Positions 17,081 through 26,045 of a DNA stretch of 64,000 nucleotides are shown here, piece after piece; position 1 is the first letter of the stretch, and each line of letters begins with the position of its first letter. Both the position numbers and the translations under genes were made by a program. The notes below the pieces were generated by a model. The model ran no database searches, had not been told where the DNA came from, and was given only the letters and a program-made list of their open reading frames with translations. Origin of the DNA: Palsa-295 sp963785585 (GTDB lineage Bacteria > Acidobacteriota > Terriglobia > Acidiferrales > UBA7541); assembly GCA_963785585.1 (NCBI GenBank), contig CAWAVW010000004.1, positions 2,961,851 through 3,025,850 on the forward strand, read 5' to 3'.

Positions 17081-18121
17081 GTGACCAAAAATAGTTACAA
17101 CATGCGGTCGGTCTTCAGTCTGTTTTCATCCGACCTGGCAATCGACCTCGGCACCGCAAATACGCTGGTCTTCGCGCGCGGCAAGGGCATCGTCGTGAAC
17201 GAGCCGTCGATTGTGGCCATCAACAAAAATAGCGGCGACGTCGTCGCCGTCGGCCGCGAAGCCAAGGAAATGCTGGGACGCACGCCCGGGAACGTGGTTG
17301 CCATCAAGCCGATGAAAGACGGCGTGATCGCCGATTTCAAAGTCACCGAAAAAATGCTGACCTATTTCATCCAGAAGGCTCACAACCGCCGCGTGCTGGT
17401 TCACCCGCGCATTGTCATCGGAGTTCCCAGCGAAATCACGCCGGTGGAGAAGCGCGCGGTGCAAGACTCTGCCTATCGCGCGCGCGCCAGCGAAGTGTAT
17501 CTGGTGGAACAAGCCATGGCCGCCGCAATTGGCGCGGGTCTGCCGATTGAAGAACCGTCCGGCAACATGGTCGTCGATATCGGCGGCGGCACCACGGATA
17601 TCGCCGTGATTTCCATGAGCGGCATCGTTTACTCGCGCTCGGTTCGCGTGGCCGGAAACGAAATGGACGAAGCCGTCATGCACTACCTGAAACGCAAATA
17701 CAATTTGCTTGTCGGCGAACGCACCGCGGAGCAAATCAAAATTGAAATCGGTTCGGCATACCCGCTGGAAAAACCGCTTACTCTCGAGGTGAAAGGCCGC
17801 AACCTGATCGAGGGCGTTCCGCGCACCGTGACCATCGATGACAGCGAAATTCGCGAAGCGCTTTCCGAATGCATCTCCACGATCCTGAACGCCATTCGCG
17901 TCGCGCTCGAAAGAACGCCGCCCGAGCTTTCCGCCGACATCAGCGATCGCGGTATCGTTCTCACCGGAGGCGGCGCGCTGATCAAAAATCTCGACAAGCG
18001 TATCCGCGAAGAAACCGGATTGCCCGTTTCCATTGCCGACGATCCGCTGGCGTCCGTGGTGCTCGGAACCGGAAAAATGCTGAGTGATTTCCGCTTGCTG
18101 CGCCTGGTTTCGATCGACTAG
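17081..18121 (+). CDS. mreB: Rod-shape-determining protein MreB
   Basis: A 346-aa actin homologue that forms membrane-associated filaments directing lateral peptidoglycan synthesis. The phosphate-1 motif is IDLGTANT (residues 21-28). The family segments GKGIVVNEPSIVAI, VVDIGGGTTDIAVISMSGIV and GIVLTGGGALIKNLD are all present. I kept the GTG at 17081, which has a GGGGG stretch ahead; an ATG at 17102 (MRSVFSLFSSDLAIDLG) lacks a ribosome site but would give a protein closer to the usual N-terminus. First of mreBCD; mreC follows 38 bp later. Confidence 0.97.
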   Translation: MTKNSYNMRSVFSLFSSDLAIDLGTANTLVFARGKGIVVNEPSIVAINKNSGDVVAVGREAKEMLGRTPGNVVAIKPMKDGVIADFKVTEKMLTYFIQKAHNRRVLVHPRIVIGVPSEITPVEKRAVQDSAYRARASEVYLVEQAMAAAIGAGLPIEEPSGNMVVDIGGGTTDIAVISMSGIVYSRSVRVAGNEMDEAVMHYLKRKYNLLVGERTAEQIKIEIGSAYPLEKPLTLEVKGRNLIEGVPRTVTIDDSEIREALSECISTILNAIRVALERTPPELSADISDRGIVLTGGGALIKNLDKRIREETGLPVSIADDPLASVVLGTGKMLSDFRLLRLVSID

Positions 18122-18159
18122 TGCTTGGCGCGTCTGCGTCTTGATTCGGATTGAACAGA

Positions 18160-19197
18160 ATGATGATCGATTCCATTTCGCGGCTTCGCCCTTTGATGCT
18201 CCTCGCTATGGTTGTTCTGGCGCAGGTGCTGCTGCTCGCATTTCAGATTAAGGGCGAGCAAAACGTGCCGCTGATTCGCTATTGGGCGGTCACGCTGCTC
18301 ACGCCGCTCGAGCGCGGCACAACGGCGACCCTCTCAAGCGTAGGCAATCTGTGGAAAGGCTACGTCGGCTTGCGCAACGCGCGCAGCGAAAACGAAGTCA
18401 TGCGCAGCGAGCTGCAACGCCTGCAGCTCCGGAATCAAGAGCTGGAAAGTCAGACCGCCGAAGCCCAACGCCTGGTCGGCTTGTTGAACTTCCGCGATGC
18501 TCATCCTGAAACCGAAATGCTCGCCGCGGAAGTCATCGGCTCCAGCTCCGATTCCAGCTCGCAAACAATCTTCATCAATCGCGGCGAAAAAGATCGCGTC
18601 AAGGTCAACTACGGCGTCATCACTCCCGATGGCGTGATCGGCAAGATCGTTGACGTATTTCCGCACACCGCTGAAATTTTGCTCATCAACGACAAAGACA
18701 GCGGGGTGGGTGCGCTATTCGCCACCACGCGGACGCACGGCGTCGTACGCGGCAGCGGGGATCCCGAACCTCACATGGACTACGTAATCAACGAGGAAAA
18801 GGTGCAGCCGGGGCAAATCATCCTCACTTCCGGCGAAGATAAAATCTTCCCGAAGGACTTGCTCATCGGCACGGTGGAAAACGCGAAACCCGGCAACCCC
18901 TTCCAATTCATCCGAATCGCTCCGGCCGCTCGTCTGGACCGGCTGGAAGATGTGATCGTCCTGCTCTCCAGTCACGACTTCGTATCCAGCAAGAACGACA
19001 ATATTTCCGGAACGGCTGCAAAACAGGCTGCCGCGGCCGCTGCGGCGGCGGAAGCCGCGAAAGCACAGGCCGACGCAGGGGCGACTTCGTCCCCCGTCAA
19101 TCCAGCAACGGGGTCGAGCCAACCCGCGACTCCACCATCGACGAGCGCCCCGCCGGCGAATCCCCCCGCGGCTAAGCCCTCGGCCCCCCAGCGCTAA
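18160..19197 (+). CDS. mreC: Cell-shape-determining protein MreC
   Basis: A 345-aa bitopic inner-membrane protein that links MreB and the elongation synthases. The N-terminal helix (PLMLLAMVVLAQVLLLAFQI) is followed by a coiled coil at about residues 70-110 (LRNARSENEVMRSELQRLQL), then the periplasmic beta domain with QTIFINRGEKDRVKVNYGVI and TPDGVIGKIVDV. The last 60 residues are an Ala-rich stretch and a Pro/Ser/Ala tail, longer than in E. coli. Start at 18160; 18163 is also an ATG, and a TTG at 18151 is in frame. Its stop is 1 nt before the mreD start. Confidence 0.95.
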   Translation: MMIDSISRLRPLMLLAMVVLAQVLLLAFQIKGEQNVPLIRYWAVTLLTPLERGTTATLSSVGNLWKGYVGLRNARSENEVMRSELQRLQLRNQELESQTAEAQRLVGLLNFRDAHPETEMLAAEVIGSSSDSSSQTIFINRGEKDRVKVNYGVITPDGVIGKIVDVFPHTAEILLINDKDSGVGALFATTRTHGVVRGSGDPEPHMDYVINEEKVQPGQIILTSGEDKIFPKDLLIGTVENAKPGNPFQFIRIAPAARLDRLEDVIVLLSSHDFVSSKNDNISGTAAKQAAAAAAAAEAAKAQADAGATSSPVNPATGSSQPATPPSTSAPPANPPAAKPSAPQR

Positions 19198-19198
19198 C

Positions 19199-19732
19199 AT
19201 GTCCTATATGCTCAGCGTCGGCGACCGTTCGGAACCCAACGTCGAAGTCCACAAATTCTACAGCGGCACCATCCTGGGTGTTTCGCTGCTCGCTCTGGTG
19301 TTTCAGGCCATCCTGCACAAGTATGGACGCTGGGCGCAGTGGATTGATTTGCCTTTGCTGGTCACCATCTACTTCGGCGTCAGCCGCCGCAACCCGGTCA
19401 CCGGATTATTTCTTGGCGGCGGCATTGGAATCGCGCAAGACGCGCTGAGCCACGATAATCCCATCGGAATGAACGGCATCGCCGGCACCATCGTCGGCTA
19501 TCTTGCTTCGTCGATCGGAGCCCGGATTGACACCGAACATCCGCTGGCTCGCCTGGGCCTGATCTTTTTCTTTTTCCACTTTCACCAGGCGATTCTGGCG
19601 ATCACCCAACGCGTATTGCTCAATCACCAGGAGCCATTCTTCACGCTAAACCTCTTGCTCGACTCGGTGATTACCGCCGCGGTGGGTGTGTTTCTGTTTG
19701 CCTTACTCGATAGGCTTCGCAAACCTTCCTGA
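19199..19732 (+). CDS. mreD: Rod-shape-determining protein MreD
   Basis: A 177-aa polytopic inner-membrane protein of the elongasome. Five or so hydrophobic helices are visible (YSGTILGVSLLALVFQAIL, LPLLVTIYFGVSR, GLFLGGGIGIAQDALS, LGLIFFFFHFHQAILAITQ, SVITAAVGVFLFALLDRL). The GIGIAQD and GMNGIAGTIVGYL segments fit the MreD family. Its start lies 1 nt after the mreC stop, indicating translational coupling. It is the last gene of this half of the rod locus and converges on the lectin-repeat gene 115 bp away. Confidence 0.92.
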   Translation: MSYMLSVGDRSEPNVEVHKFYSGTILGVSLLALVFQAILHKYGRWAQWIDLPLLVTIYFGVSRRNPVTGLFLGGGIGIAQDALSHDNPIGMNGIAGTIVGYLASSIGARIDTEHPLARLGLIFFFFHFHQAILAITQRVLLNHQEPFFTLNLLLDSVITAAVGVFLFALLDRLRKPS

Positions 19733-19847
19733 AGTCCGCCGATTCCCCGAAAATTCAGAACGTCAAACGAATGAGCGGGTCGCATCTCCTTTCTCGAGAG
19801 ACGGAAACCCGCTACAAGCGGACAAGCAATCCGCGCACCATATCGCG

Positions 19848-22800
19848 TTATTGCGGCGTGAGCTTGATGTATTCGAACGCGAGCCCATACGCCGTGCTCG
19901 CCGGATCTTTGCCGGTCACCGTGAACTTGAAAGGCTGGCTTCCGGCCGCCAGCGTCACGTTGCCTAAATCGAACTCGTACCACAGCGCCGCGGGGACAGA
20001 CGAGTATTCATCCGCTGGCGATCCCACGTTCACTCCGTTTACGCTGAGTTGTACGAGTCCGCGCGCCGAATAATTCTTCGAGGCAAACCGAACGTCGTAC
20101 GTTCCCGCAACCGGCACGTTCAGCGTAATCGTTACGTTGTCTCCGACTTTCGTAGCCGATAACCCCGTGCCTGTGGCGCTCACATATCCCGTCCACGGCT
20201 GGACGGCGTACGTCGGTCCGGAGCTGACGCTCGACGACATCAGACTGGCGGTCTGGTATTGCGTGGGATCTTTCATCACCGGCATGCCCGGCGTAAACAC
20301 CCAATTCAGAATTTCCTGCGTCGCCGTGCCGCCGCCAGTGGAGGCGGTGAACCCCGCGTACCCCGTTGGAGCGCCCAGCAAGGTAGGAATATTCACTTGC
20401 CAGGAATCGGTAAACGTTGCGTTCGTTACCGTGTCGGTCACCGTCATCTGTAACCACATACCGTCGTAATTCAATGTAACGTTGAATACATCGCCGCTGT
20501 GCAGGTTGACGCCCGAAGGCGTCAGGTCCACAGCAGGAACCATCGGCGACGCCCCGTTCAGGTAAATTCCCGTCGAGTTCGCGCCTTCGCCGGAGTTGCT
20601 GTAAAGGTCGAACTTCACGGCAACGCTCTTGTTGAACACGGCGCTGGCGCCGCTGGAATAGCCCAGCAGCCCGCCCGAGTTTCCGATCGCCATGACCGAA
20701 TTGTTCTGCAGCACGAATGCAAAACCATCCGCGGCTGCGTTCGTCAGCTGGAACGAGAAGCTCGTGGTAAATGACTGAACATTCACCGAAGCCACCGCAA
20801 ACACGCTGGCCGCTTGCGTGGGGCCGCCGTTGGTGAGGGTCAGACGGTTCGCGGTTTGGTTCCACGTCGCGGATCCATTCAGTTGCAGCCCGCTCGTAGG
20901 CGTAAATCCGCTCCCATATCCCGTAATGCCGCCCGATGATCCGATCACATACGCGGCGCTCGTAACGGCGCTTCGCGAGTATCCATTGTATTCGGCGATC
21001 ACCTGCACGTTTTCCGAAGCAGTTACCGTGAACGGCGCGGTGTATTTCTGCGTCGTGCCAACTCCCGGCGCGGGCGAGGATCCATCCGTTGTGTAGTAGT
21101 AGGTCGCCCCCGTCAAGGAATCGCTGAAGGATACGGAAAAAGGTCCAGCGTAGGTTCCCGCCGCAGGGCTAATCGACGGGGCTGGTGCCGCAGCAAGTAT
21201 CGTGAACGTCACGCTCGTGACGGCGCTATTGGTATAACCTGTCGCCACCGCGATTGCCTTCACCGTAGTGGGGGGATTCTGTCCAAGCGAAAACGGTGCG
21301 GTGTAGGGAACCGTAGTGCCAACTCCAGGCAACGGAATGCTGCCGTCAACCGTGTAATAAATCAGCGCACCCTTTGTCGCGTCAGAAATCGAAATGGCCT
21401 GGTTTGCGCTAACCTTTCCGCCGTTCGGCGACAAAGTGGGCGTGGCGGCAGGTTGCCCCGAAGAGACTGTGAACGCGGCGCTCGACACAACGCTATTTGC
21501 GTACCCAGTGTAGGTAGCAATCGCGTTCACGGTCGCGGAAGCTGCGAGTGTAAAGGCGCCGGCGTATAACTTTGTAGTGCCGGCTCCGGGTGACGGCATT
21601 GTTCCGTCCGCCGTGTAGTAAATCGATGCCGCTGTCACCGCATCATTCAGCACGATGCCCTGCGAGTTCGTTATAGCTCCGCCATTGGGCGTGAACGTTG
21701 GCGCCCCCACGGCTTGTAAAGTAAAAGTCGCGGTCACCAAGGCGCTGGTCGAATATGTGGACGCAGTCGCGATCGCATTTACGGTGGTCGTTGCGTTGAC
21801 CGTGAAAGGTTTGGCGTACAACTGCGTCGTTCCGCCACCCCCTGCGATGGGCGTGCTGCCATCCGTTGTGTAGTAGATCGCTGCTCCCGTGGTCGTATCC
21901 ATCAGTGAAACGCTCAGAGATCCAGTGAAAGTCTCGGTTCCAGGAGTGATCGTAGGAGTCGCCGCGGGCGGTCCGGCGGGCGGCGTCGATTCGAGCGTCC
22001 ACGTTTCGATCTTCTGGCTGGATGACAAGCCGCCCGTCCCACCCGTGAATCCCACGTACGCCGTATTGCTGCCGATCGTACCCGGGATATTCACCGTCCA
22101 AGATTCGGTGACCGATGTGTCGAGCACGTCGTCGGTCAGCGTCATCGTTAGCGTCGTGCCGTTGTAGGTGATGTGCGCCGCAATTGTGTCGCCATTGTCC
22201 AGCTCGATCCCCGACGAACTAAGATCGATGGAGGGCGTCGTGGGCGAGGCGCCATTTACGTACAGCCCAGTGGAATCGTCTCCCTCGCCGTTATTACTAT
22301 AAATATCGAACTTGATCGCGAGGCTGTTGGGAATTCCCTTCGCGCCGGTGCCGTACCCAAGGTTTCCGCCCGAAGCACCGAGCGCAGCTGCGCCTGCCGG
22401 GGAATTCTGAATCGTAAAGGTGATTCCGTCGGCCATGGCGTTGGAAAGCTGGAATGCGAAATCCGTGGTGAAGTTACGGATATCGACCGGAGTTGTGTAG
22501 AATGCGCTTCCCGCTTCGTTGGTGCCGCCATTCGTCAGTTGTAGGCGCGTGTCGTCCAAATCCGTCACGCCGTTAAATTGCATACCCGCTGGATTGCTGA
22601 AGCCCTGGGAATAATTGATCGTCGCTGAGGCGACTGGAGTGATGGTGTATGTGCCGCTCACCGGAGCGCTGTCCGTCAAGCCAGCCGACGAGGCAATCGC
22701 CGTAATTACGGTTGTGGTCGAAAGCTGAATGGCCCCGGAATAAACCGCCGAACTGTGCGTCGGTGCACTTCCGTCAAGGGTGTAGTAAATCGTGGGAGAC

Positions 22801-23945
22801 GGCGATGCATCGGTCAGCGTCACCGGTTGCGCGCCGACGTATCCACCGGGAGCGGGCGAAAACTTTGGAGGCGCTGTGCTCGTCGAAATCGTGTAGGTCG
22901 CGCTGGAAACCGGGCTTTGCAAATATCCGTTGACGATGGCAATCGCGCTTACGGTCGCGGTCGCTGAAATTGGAATACCGGTCGTGTATTTGGTCGAATT
23001 GATCGTTGGGGTGCTGCCGTCCGTCGTGTAGTAAATCGTCGTGCCCGGCGTGGTATCGGTCAACATGACGTTCACCGCCGCGCTGTATGTTGCTCCGGCC
23101 GGAGTGATCGCCGGCGCCGCTGCCTGTGGCTCGCTTCCGATCAACCCAAACACGTCTAGTTCTCCATTTGTGCCTACATAGACCTTCCCGTTTGCGACAA
23201 CGGGAACTACAAATTTCACCGCCGGGCCCAAATTGTCCCGGCCCGCCGTCAAGTTCGAAGCGTAATACAAATTCGAAACATTGGTCGCGTCGTACGCTCG
23301 CAGAATCGCGGGAGAATGCGCTGCGAATCCGTCGCTTTCCACCGCCCACACAATTCCGTTCGTGATGCCGCTCGAACTTACAACCGGCGTTGAACCTGGA
23401 AACTGGCTGGTCTCCGCCGATTCTGATGTTTGACTCGCGGACAGAACTCCGTTCGCCAAGCTGTAAGATTTTAGGTGATCTGTGCTTCCCCAAAAATAGA
23501 CATTCCCATTCCAATACGCGGGCATGGACCACATCCCGCCAATCCCATTCACCGTTTGCAGCACTTCGGTGTCCGTCGTGCATCCATTGCAAAAGTGAAT
23601 GTTATTGTTGGTAAGCGTATCTCGATTCACCACGTAAATCCGGCCCTGCTTTCCAGCGTGGATCAAAATATTCGGGTAACTTCCTGTCTGCGTTGGCAGC
23701 ACCAACACGCCGCCTGAACCCATGTCGGTATCGGCAGCGTCCAGGCTCGCGGTGTTGTACGGCGTAAAATAATCTGTCGGCACAATTTGATTGTTCGCGA
23801 CCGACAACGAAACGATGCTGTCACCGTAATCTACGCTTGCGGACGGCGCCGGAGCCGGGTTCGGCACGACGTTGCCCGGTACAGGAAAATCGCCGTTCCC
23901 AGTAACCACAAAAAGCCTGCCGCCGTTGTTTGTATCGGCTGCCAA
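19848..23945 (-). CDS. Giant secreted lectin/chitobiase-repeat protein, C-terminal part after an in-frame TGA
   Basis: 1365 codons in the same frame as the segment at 23997-24836, separated from it only by TGA 23997-23999. It begins in the middle of a PQQ-like beta-propeller (GGRLFVVTGNGDF, GGMWSMPAYWNGNVYFWGST). Then follow two chitobiase-C-terminal-like repeats (IYYTTDGSTP type), an L-type-lectin-like domain (DDTRLQLTNGGTNEAGSAFY, AIKFDIYSNNGEGDDSTGLY), four more chitobiase-like repeats, a second lectin domain (AVKFDLYSNSGEGANSTGIY), and a terminal jelly-roll resembling a carbohydrate-binding module (GTYDVRFASKNYSARGLVQL). The likely role is surface adhesion or glycan binding. The downstream frame is fully open, so the break is recent, suppressed or an error. 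Translation restart at 23945 has no evident ribosome site. Confidence 0.72.
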   Translation of the reverse strand: MAADTNNGGRLFVVTGNGDFPVPGNVVPNPAPAPSASVDYGDSIVSLSVANNQIVPTDYFTPYNTASLDAADTDMGSGGVLVLPTQTGSYPNILIHAGKQGRIYVVNRDTLTNNNIHFCNGCTTDTEVLQTVNGIGGMWSMPAYWNGNVYFWGSTDHLKSYSLANGVLSASQTSESAETSQFPGSTPVVSSSGITNGIVWAVESDGFAAHSPAILRAYDATNVSNLYYASNLTAGRDNLGPAVKFVVPVVANGKVYVGTNGELDVFGLIGSEPQAAAPAITPAGATYSAAVNVMLTDTTPGTTIYYTTDGSTPTINSTKYTTGIPISATATVSAIAIVNGYLQSPVSSATYTISTSTAPPKFSPAPGGYVGAQPVTLTDASPSPTIYYTLDGSAPTHSSAVYSGAIQLSTTTVITAIASSAGLTDSAPVSGTYTITPVASATINYSQGFSNPAGMQFNGVTDLDDTRLQLTNGGTNEAGSAFYTTPVDIRNFTTDFAFQLSNAMADGITFTIQNSPAGAAALGASGGNLGYGTGAKGIPNSLAIKFDIYSNNGEGDDSTGLYVNGASPTTPSIDLSSSGIELDNGDTIAAHITYNGTTLTMTLTDDVLDTSVTESWTVNIPGTIGSNTAYVGFTGGTGGLSSSQKIETWTLESTPPAGPPAATPTITPGTETFTGSLSVSLMDTTTGAAIYYTTDGSTPIAGGGGTTQLYAKPFTVNATTTVNAIATASTYSTSALVTATFTLQAVGAPTFTPNGGAITNSQGIVLNDAVTAASIYYTADGTMPSPGAGTTKLYAGAFTLAASATVNAIATYTGYANSVVSSAAFTVSSGQPAATPTLSPNGGKVSANQAISISDATKGALIYYTVDGSIPLPGVGTTVPYTAPFSLGQNPPTTVKAIAVATGYTNSAVTSVTFTILAAAPAPSISPAAGTYAGPFSVSFSDSLTGATYYYTTDGSSPAPGVGTTQKYTAPFTVTASENVQVIAEYNGYSRSAVTSAAYVIGSSGGITGYGSGFTPTSGLQLNGSATWNQTANRLTLTNGGPTQAASVFAVASVNVQSFTTSFSFQLTNAAADGFAFVLQNNSVMAIGNSGGLLGYSSGASAVFNKSVAVKFDLYSNSGEGANSTGIYLNGASPMVPAVDLTPSGVNLHSGDVFNVTLNYDGMWLQMTVTDTVTNATFTDSWQVNIPTLLGAPTGYAGFTASTGGGTATQEILNWVFTPGMPVMKDPTQYQTASLMSSSVSSGPTYAVQPWTGYVSATGTGLSATKVGDNVTITLNVPVAGTYDVRFASKNYSARGLVQLSVNGVNVGSPADEYSSVPAALWYEFDLGNVTLAAGSQPFKFTVTGKDPASTAYGLAFEYIKLTPQ

Positions 23946-23996
23946 TCCCGAACCCGACGCCCAAAATCCGCTGCCGATTCCGTTTGGCGAGGCAGT

Positions 23997-24836
23997 TCAC
24001 GCGGCCGTCTGCTGCAAAGTGGATGCGCTGTAGCTCAGGATCCAGCCGTGCCAGTAGCCGTTATCCCCATGGGCCGCAAATCCGATATATACGTTTCCAT
24101 TAAGCAGCAATAATCCCGGCCTCTGGTTCTCCACCAAACTGTTGAACGTCAACGTGCCGTTGGAGCTTCCACTGCCCGTGCCCGGCGCCGACGCCTGTAA
24201 AACTATAGGCCCGCCGAACTTTTCCGCACCCGACGTGATATCGATGGCGTGCAAGCGATGTACGCAAACTCCGCTTTCCAGCGTCTCGGCCACCACATAG
24301 AGAGTGCCCGTGATGTTGTCAATCACTGGAGTTCCCGTGATTCCGACCTCCGGATAAATATCTCCTGCGCCGACAGTTTGCCACGGCACTGAAGTCGCAC
24401 CGTTAATCCGAAAATTCGCCGTCCACAATGGAGTCCCTCCTGTGTCGGCGTCAAACGCGAACAAGCTGTCGTGCTCAGTCGCCACAAAGACGACATTGTG
24501 CGATCCCTGACCGGCGACGGCTACGCCCGGTACATAGAGCGGCTGCGCGTACACCGCCCCGTCCACGGGAACTGAAAACAATTTTTCAAAGGTCGAGGAG
24601 TTGACGTTCGCCGGAGTAAGGACCGTTTCGCTGGTGTTCTGGCCGGTCCTGCCCACGTCGTAATGATGCATCAGCACGCTGGTCTGGGCGGGGGTCCGCA
24701 GGGCGGTTGCGAAGACAAGCGTGAAGGCAATCGCAAACCATGCCGCACGGCACCACTCTGTACCCAGAAATCTTTGGCTGCCGTTCAGGTGAAAGATGCT
24801 CCCAAAAAATAACTCCACGCGTCGCCGAAATACCAT
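23997..24836 (-). CDS. N-terminal part of the same protein: signal sequence and PQQ-like propeller
   Basis: This 5' part ends at TGA 23997-23999. I prefer the ATG at 24836 (after AGGGAGATC) over the open-frame limit at 24908. The N-terminus has a signal-like hydrophobic stretch (AAWFAIAFTLVFATALRTPA) followed by propeller blades: SVLMHHYDVGRTGQNTSETV, VDGAVYAQPLYVPGVAV, HNVVFVATEHDSLFAFDADT and GITGTPVIDNITGTLYVVAE, the typical HDSVYAFD/GTPVID pattern of PQQ-like repeat proteins. It breaks off at SASTLQQTAA, in mid-propeller. Reading through the TGA would continue TASPNGIGSGFWASGSGLAA, the expected propeller sequence. Alone, this fragment would be an incomplete propeller. Confidence 0.7.
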   Translation of the reverse strand: MVFRRRVELFFGSIFHLNGSQRFLGTEWCRAAWFAIAFTLVFATALRTPAQTSVLMHHYDVGRTGQNTSETVLTPANVNSSTFEKLFSVPVDGAVYAQPLYVPGVAVAGQGSHNVVFVATEHDSLFAFDADTGGTPLWTANFRINGATSVPWQTVGAGDIYPEVGITGTPVIDNITGTLYVVAETLESGVCVHRLHAIDITSGAEKFGGPIVLQASAPGTGSGSSNGTLTFNSLVENQRPGLLLLNGNVYIGFAAHGDNGYWHGWILSYSASTLQQTAA

Positions 24837-25044
24837 TCCCGGGATCTCCCTAAAATCCGTCCAAATACTACAAAGACAAAAGTGTGCGGGGTCTGAAAAC
24901 GATATCATTTGCGCTGTAAAACGCTATATCAAAAGAACGAATCGAACGGAGCGGAAGCGCCCGGAGTACTAGCACCGCTAGTCCCCGCAAGCGGCGTGGC
25001 CTTCCGCGGCGCTGAACTCCGCACGCAGAGTTTCCGGTTCGATT

Positions 25045-25812
25045 TTAAGGAGTAATTACGAGGTTCCCCGTTACTTGCGCGCGGCCTACGGTGGAAGCCC
25101 GAATGACCAGGTTTGTATTGGAAGCGGGCTTTCTGGTTTCCAGGTCCGTCACGATTGCCTGGCTTTGCTGCGGGGGCACGAGGAAAAAGGGCGGCAAACT
25201 ATTCAGCGCACTCGGCGGGACGGTTTCTAATTTCACCCACGTGCCCGATGGCGGTGCCGGTGCGTTTAGCGTGATCGCGACATCCACCGAATCGTGTCCC
25301 TTCACCGTTTCGACTTCCTTGCCGCCGCGCTCGAACAGCACCTGGTTCACGGGCACCCGCGCGTAGGCATGAACCACCTGGCGCGACACAAATACTTTGT
25401 CGCCCGGCGGATCGCCCAGGCAGTGCGCGACCAATTTCGTCGTCACCGTCGTCGATCCGGCTAGTTCGAAGCGGTGCGTGTCGTCCCAGAACAAATAAAC
25501 GCCGCTCTGAATCACCGGCGTCACCTTCTGAAATAGCGTGGTCACCAGGTTCGTGTCCGGTTTGTGCTCGCCTTTCCCATCATTCCAATCGATCGTTGGG
25601 AGCAGAGTATCGGCGTACGAACACGGGTTCACGATCATTCCGATCGGCACGTGCTTTTGGACGTCTCGAAACGAAACCCCCGCCTCGTATTCCGTCACAG
25701 TCAGGTAGATCGCGTCGGCGCCGCTTTGGTCGGCGCGAAATCGACCGCCCCACGATAACGCCGCCACGAACACGGCAGCCAATCCACTCGCGCGCATCCA
25801 GGTAATCTTCAT
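25045..25812 (-). CDS. Secreted protein of unknown function
   Basis: I do not recognise a family. The ATG at 25812 opens a signal peptide (MRASGLAAVFVAALSWGG within the first 25 residues). The mature 230-residue protein is beta-rich, with segments such as DAIYLTVTEYEAGVSFRDVQ, SGVYLFWDDTHRFELAGSTT and TKLVAHCLGDPPGDKVFVSR. Its second half looks like an Ig-like domain (SVDVAITLNAPAPPSGTWVK ... QAIVTDLETRKPASNTNLVI). Two cysteines could form a disulfide. It lies upstream of, and on the same strand as, the lectin-repeat gene, and is divergent from mrdA. Confidence 0.55.
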   Translation of the reverse strand: MKITWMRASGLAAVFVAALSWGGRFRADQSGADAIYLTVTEYEAGVSFRDVQKHVPIGMIVNPCSYADTLLPTIDWNDGKGEHKPDTNLVTTLFQKVTPVIQSGVYLFWDDTHRFELAGSTTVTTKLVAHCLGDPPGDKVFVSRQVVHAYARVPVNQVLFERGGKEVETVKGHDSVDVAITLNAPAPPSGTWVKLETVPPSALNSLPPFFLVPPQQSQAIVTDLETRKPASNTNLVIRASTVGRAQVTGNLVITP

Positions 25813-26045
25813 GGCCGTGAATTCTAGCGCGATTCCATTTCCCAACCTATAGCCGGTCAGTACCGGGACTGTTACCCAAAACCTCTAAACCTTTTCTAAT
25901 GCAATCACTTGCGTTGACCGAATGGACATGGCCAGCTTGCGGCCCTTGCTCGCACAGTGTTAGCTTAAAGACTCCTCCGATTCCCATGTGATTCGGCAGG
26001 TAACAGCGCAGAGGGCCGTGCACGACCCACCGCTCGGGAGTTTCG

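Noticed and set aside
19770..19820. Possible terminator between mreD and the lectin-repeat gene (AGCGGGT/ACCCGCT)
   Set aside because: Only 7 bp of stem with a loop of about 25 nt and no U-tract.
23997..23999. Selenocysteine insertion at the TGA of the lectin-repeat gene
   Set aside because: No convincing SECIS-like hairpin follows immediately, the surrounding propeller sequence is not a redox site, and no selenium genes are in the window.
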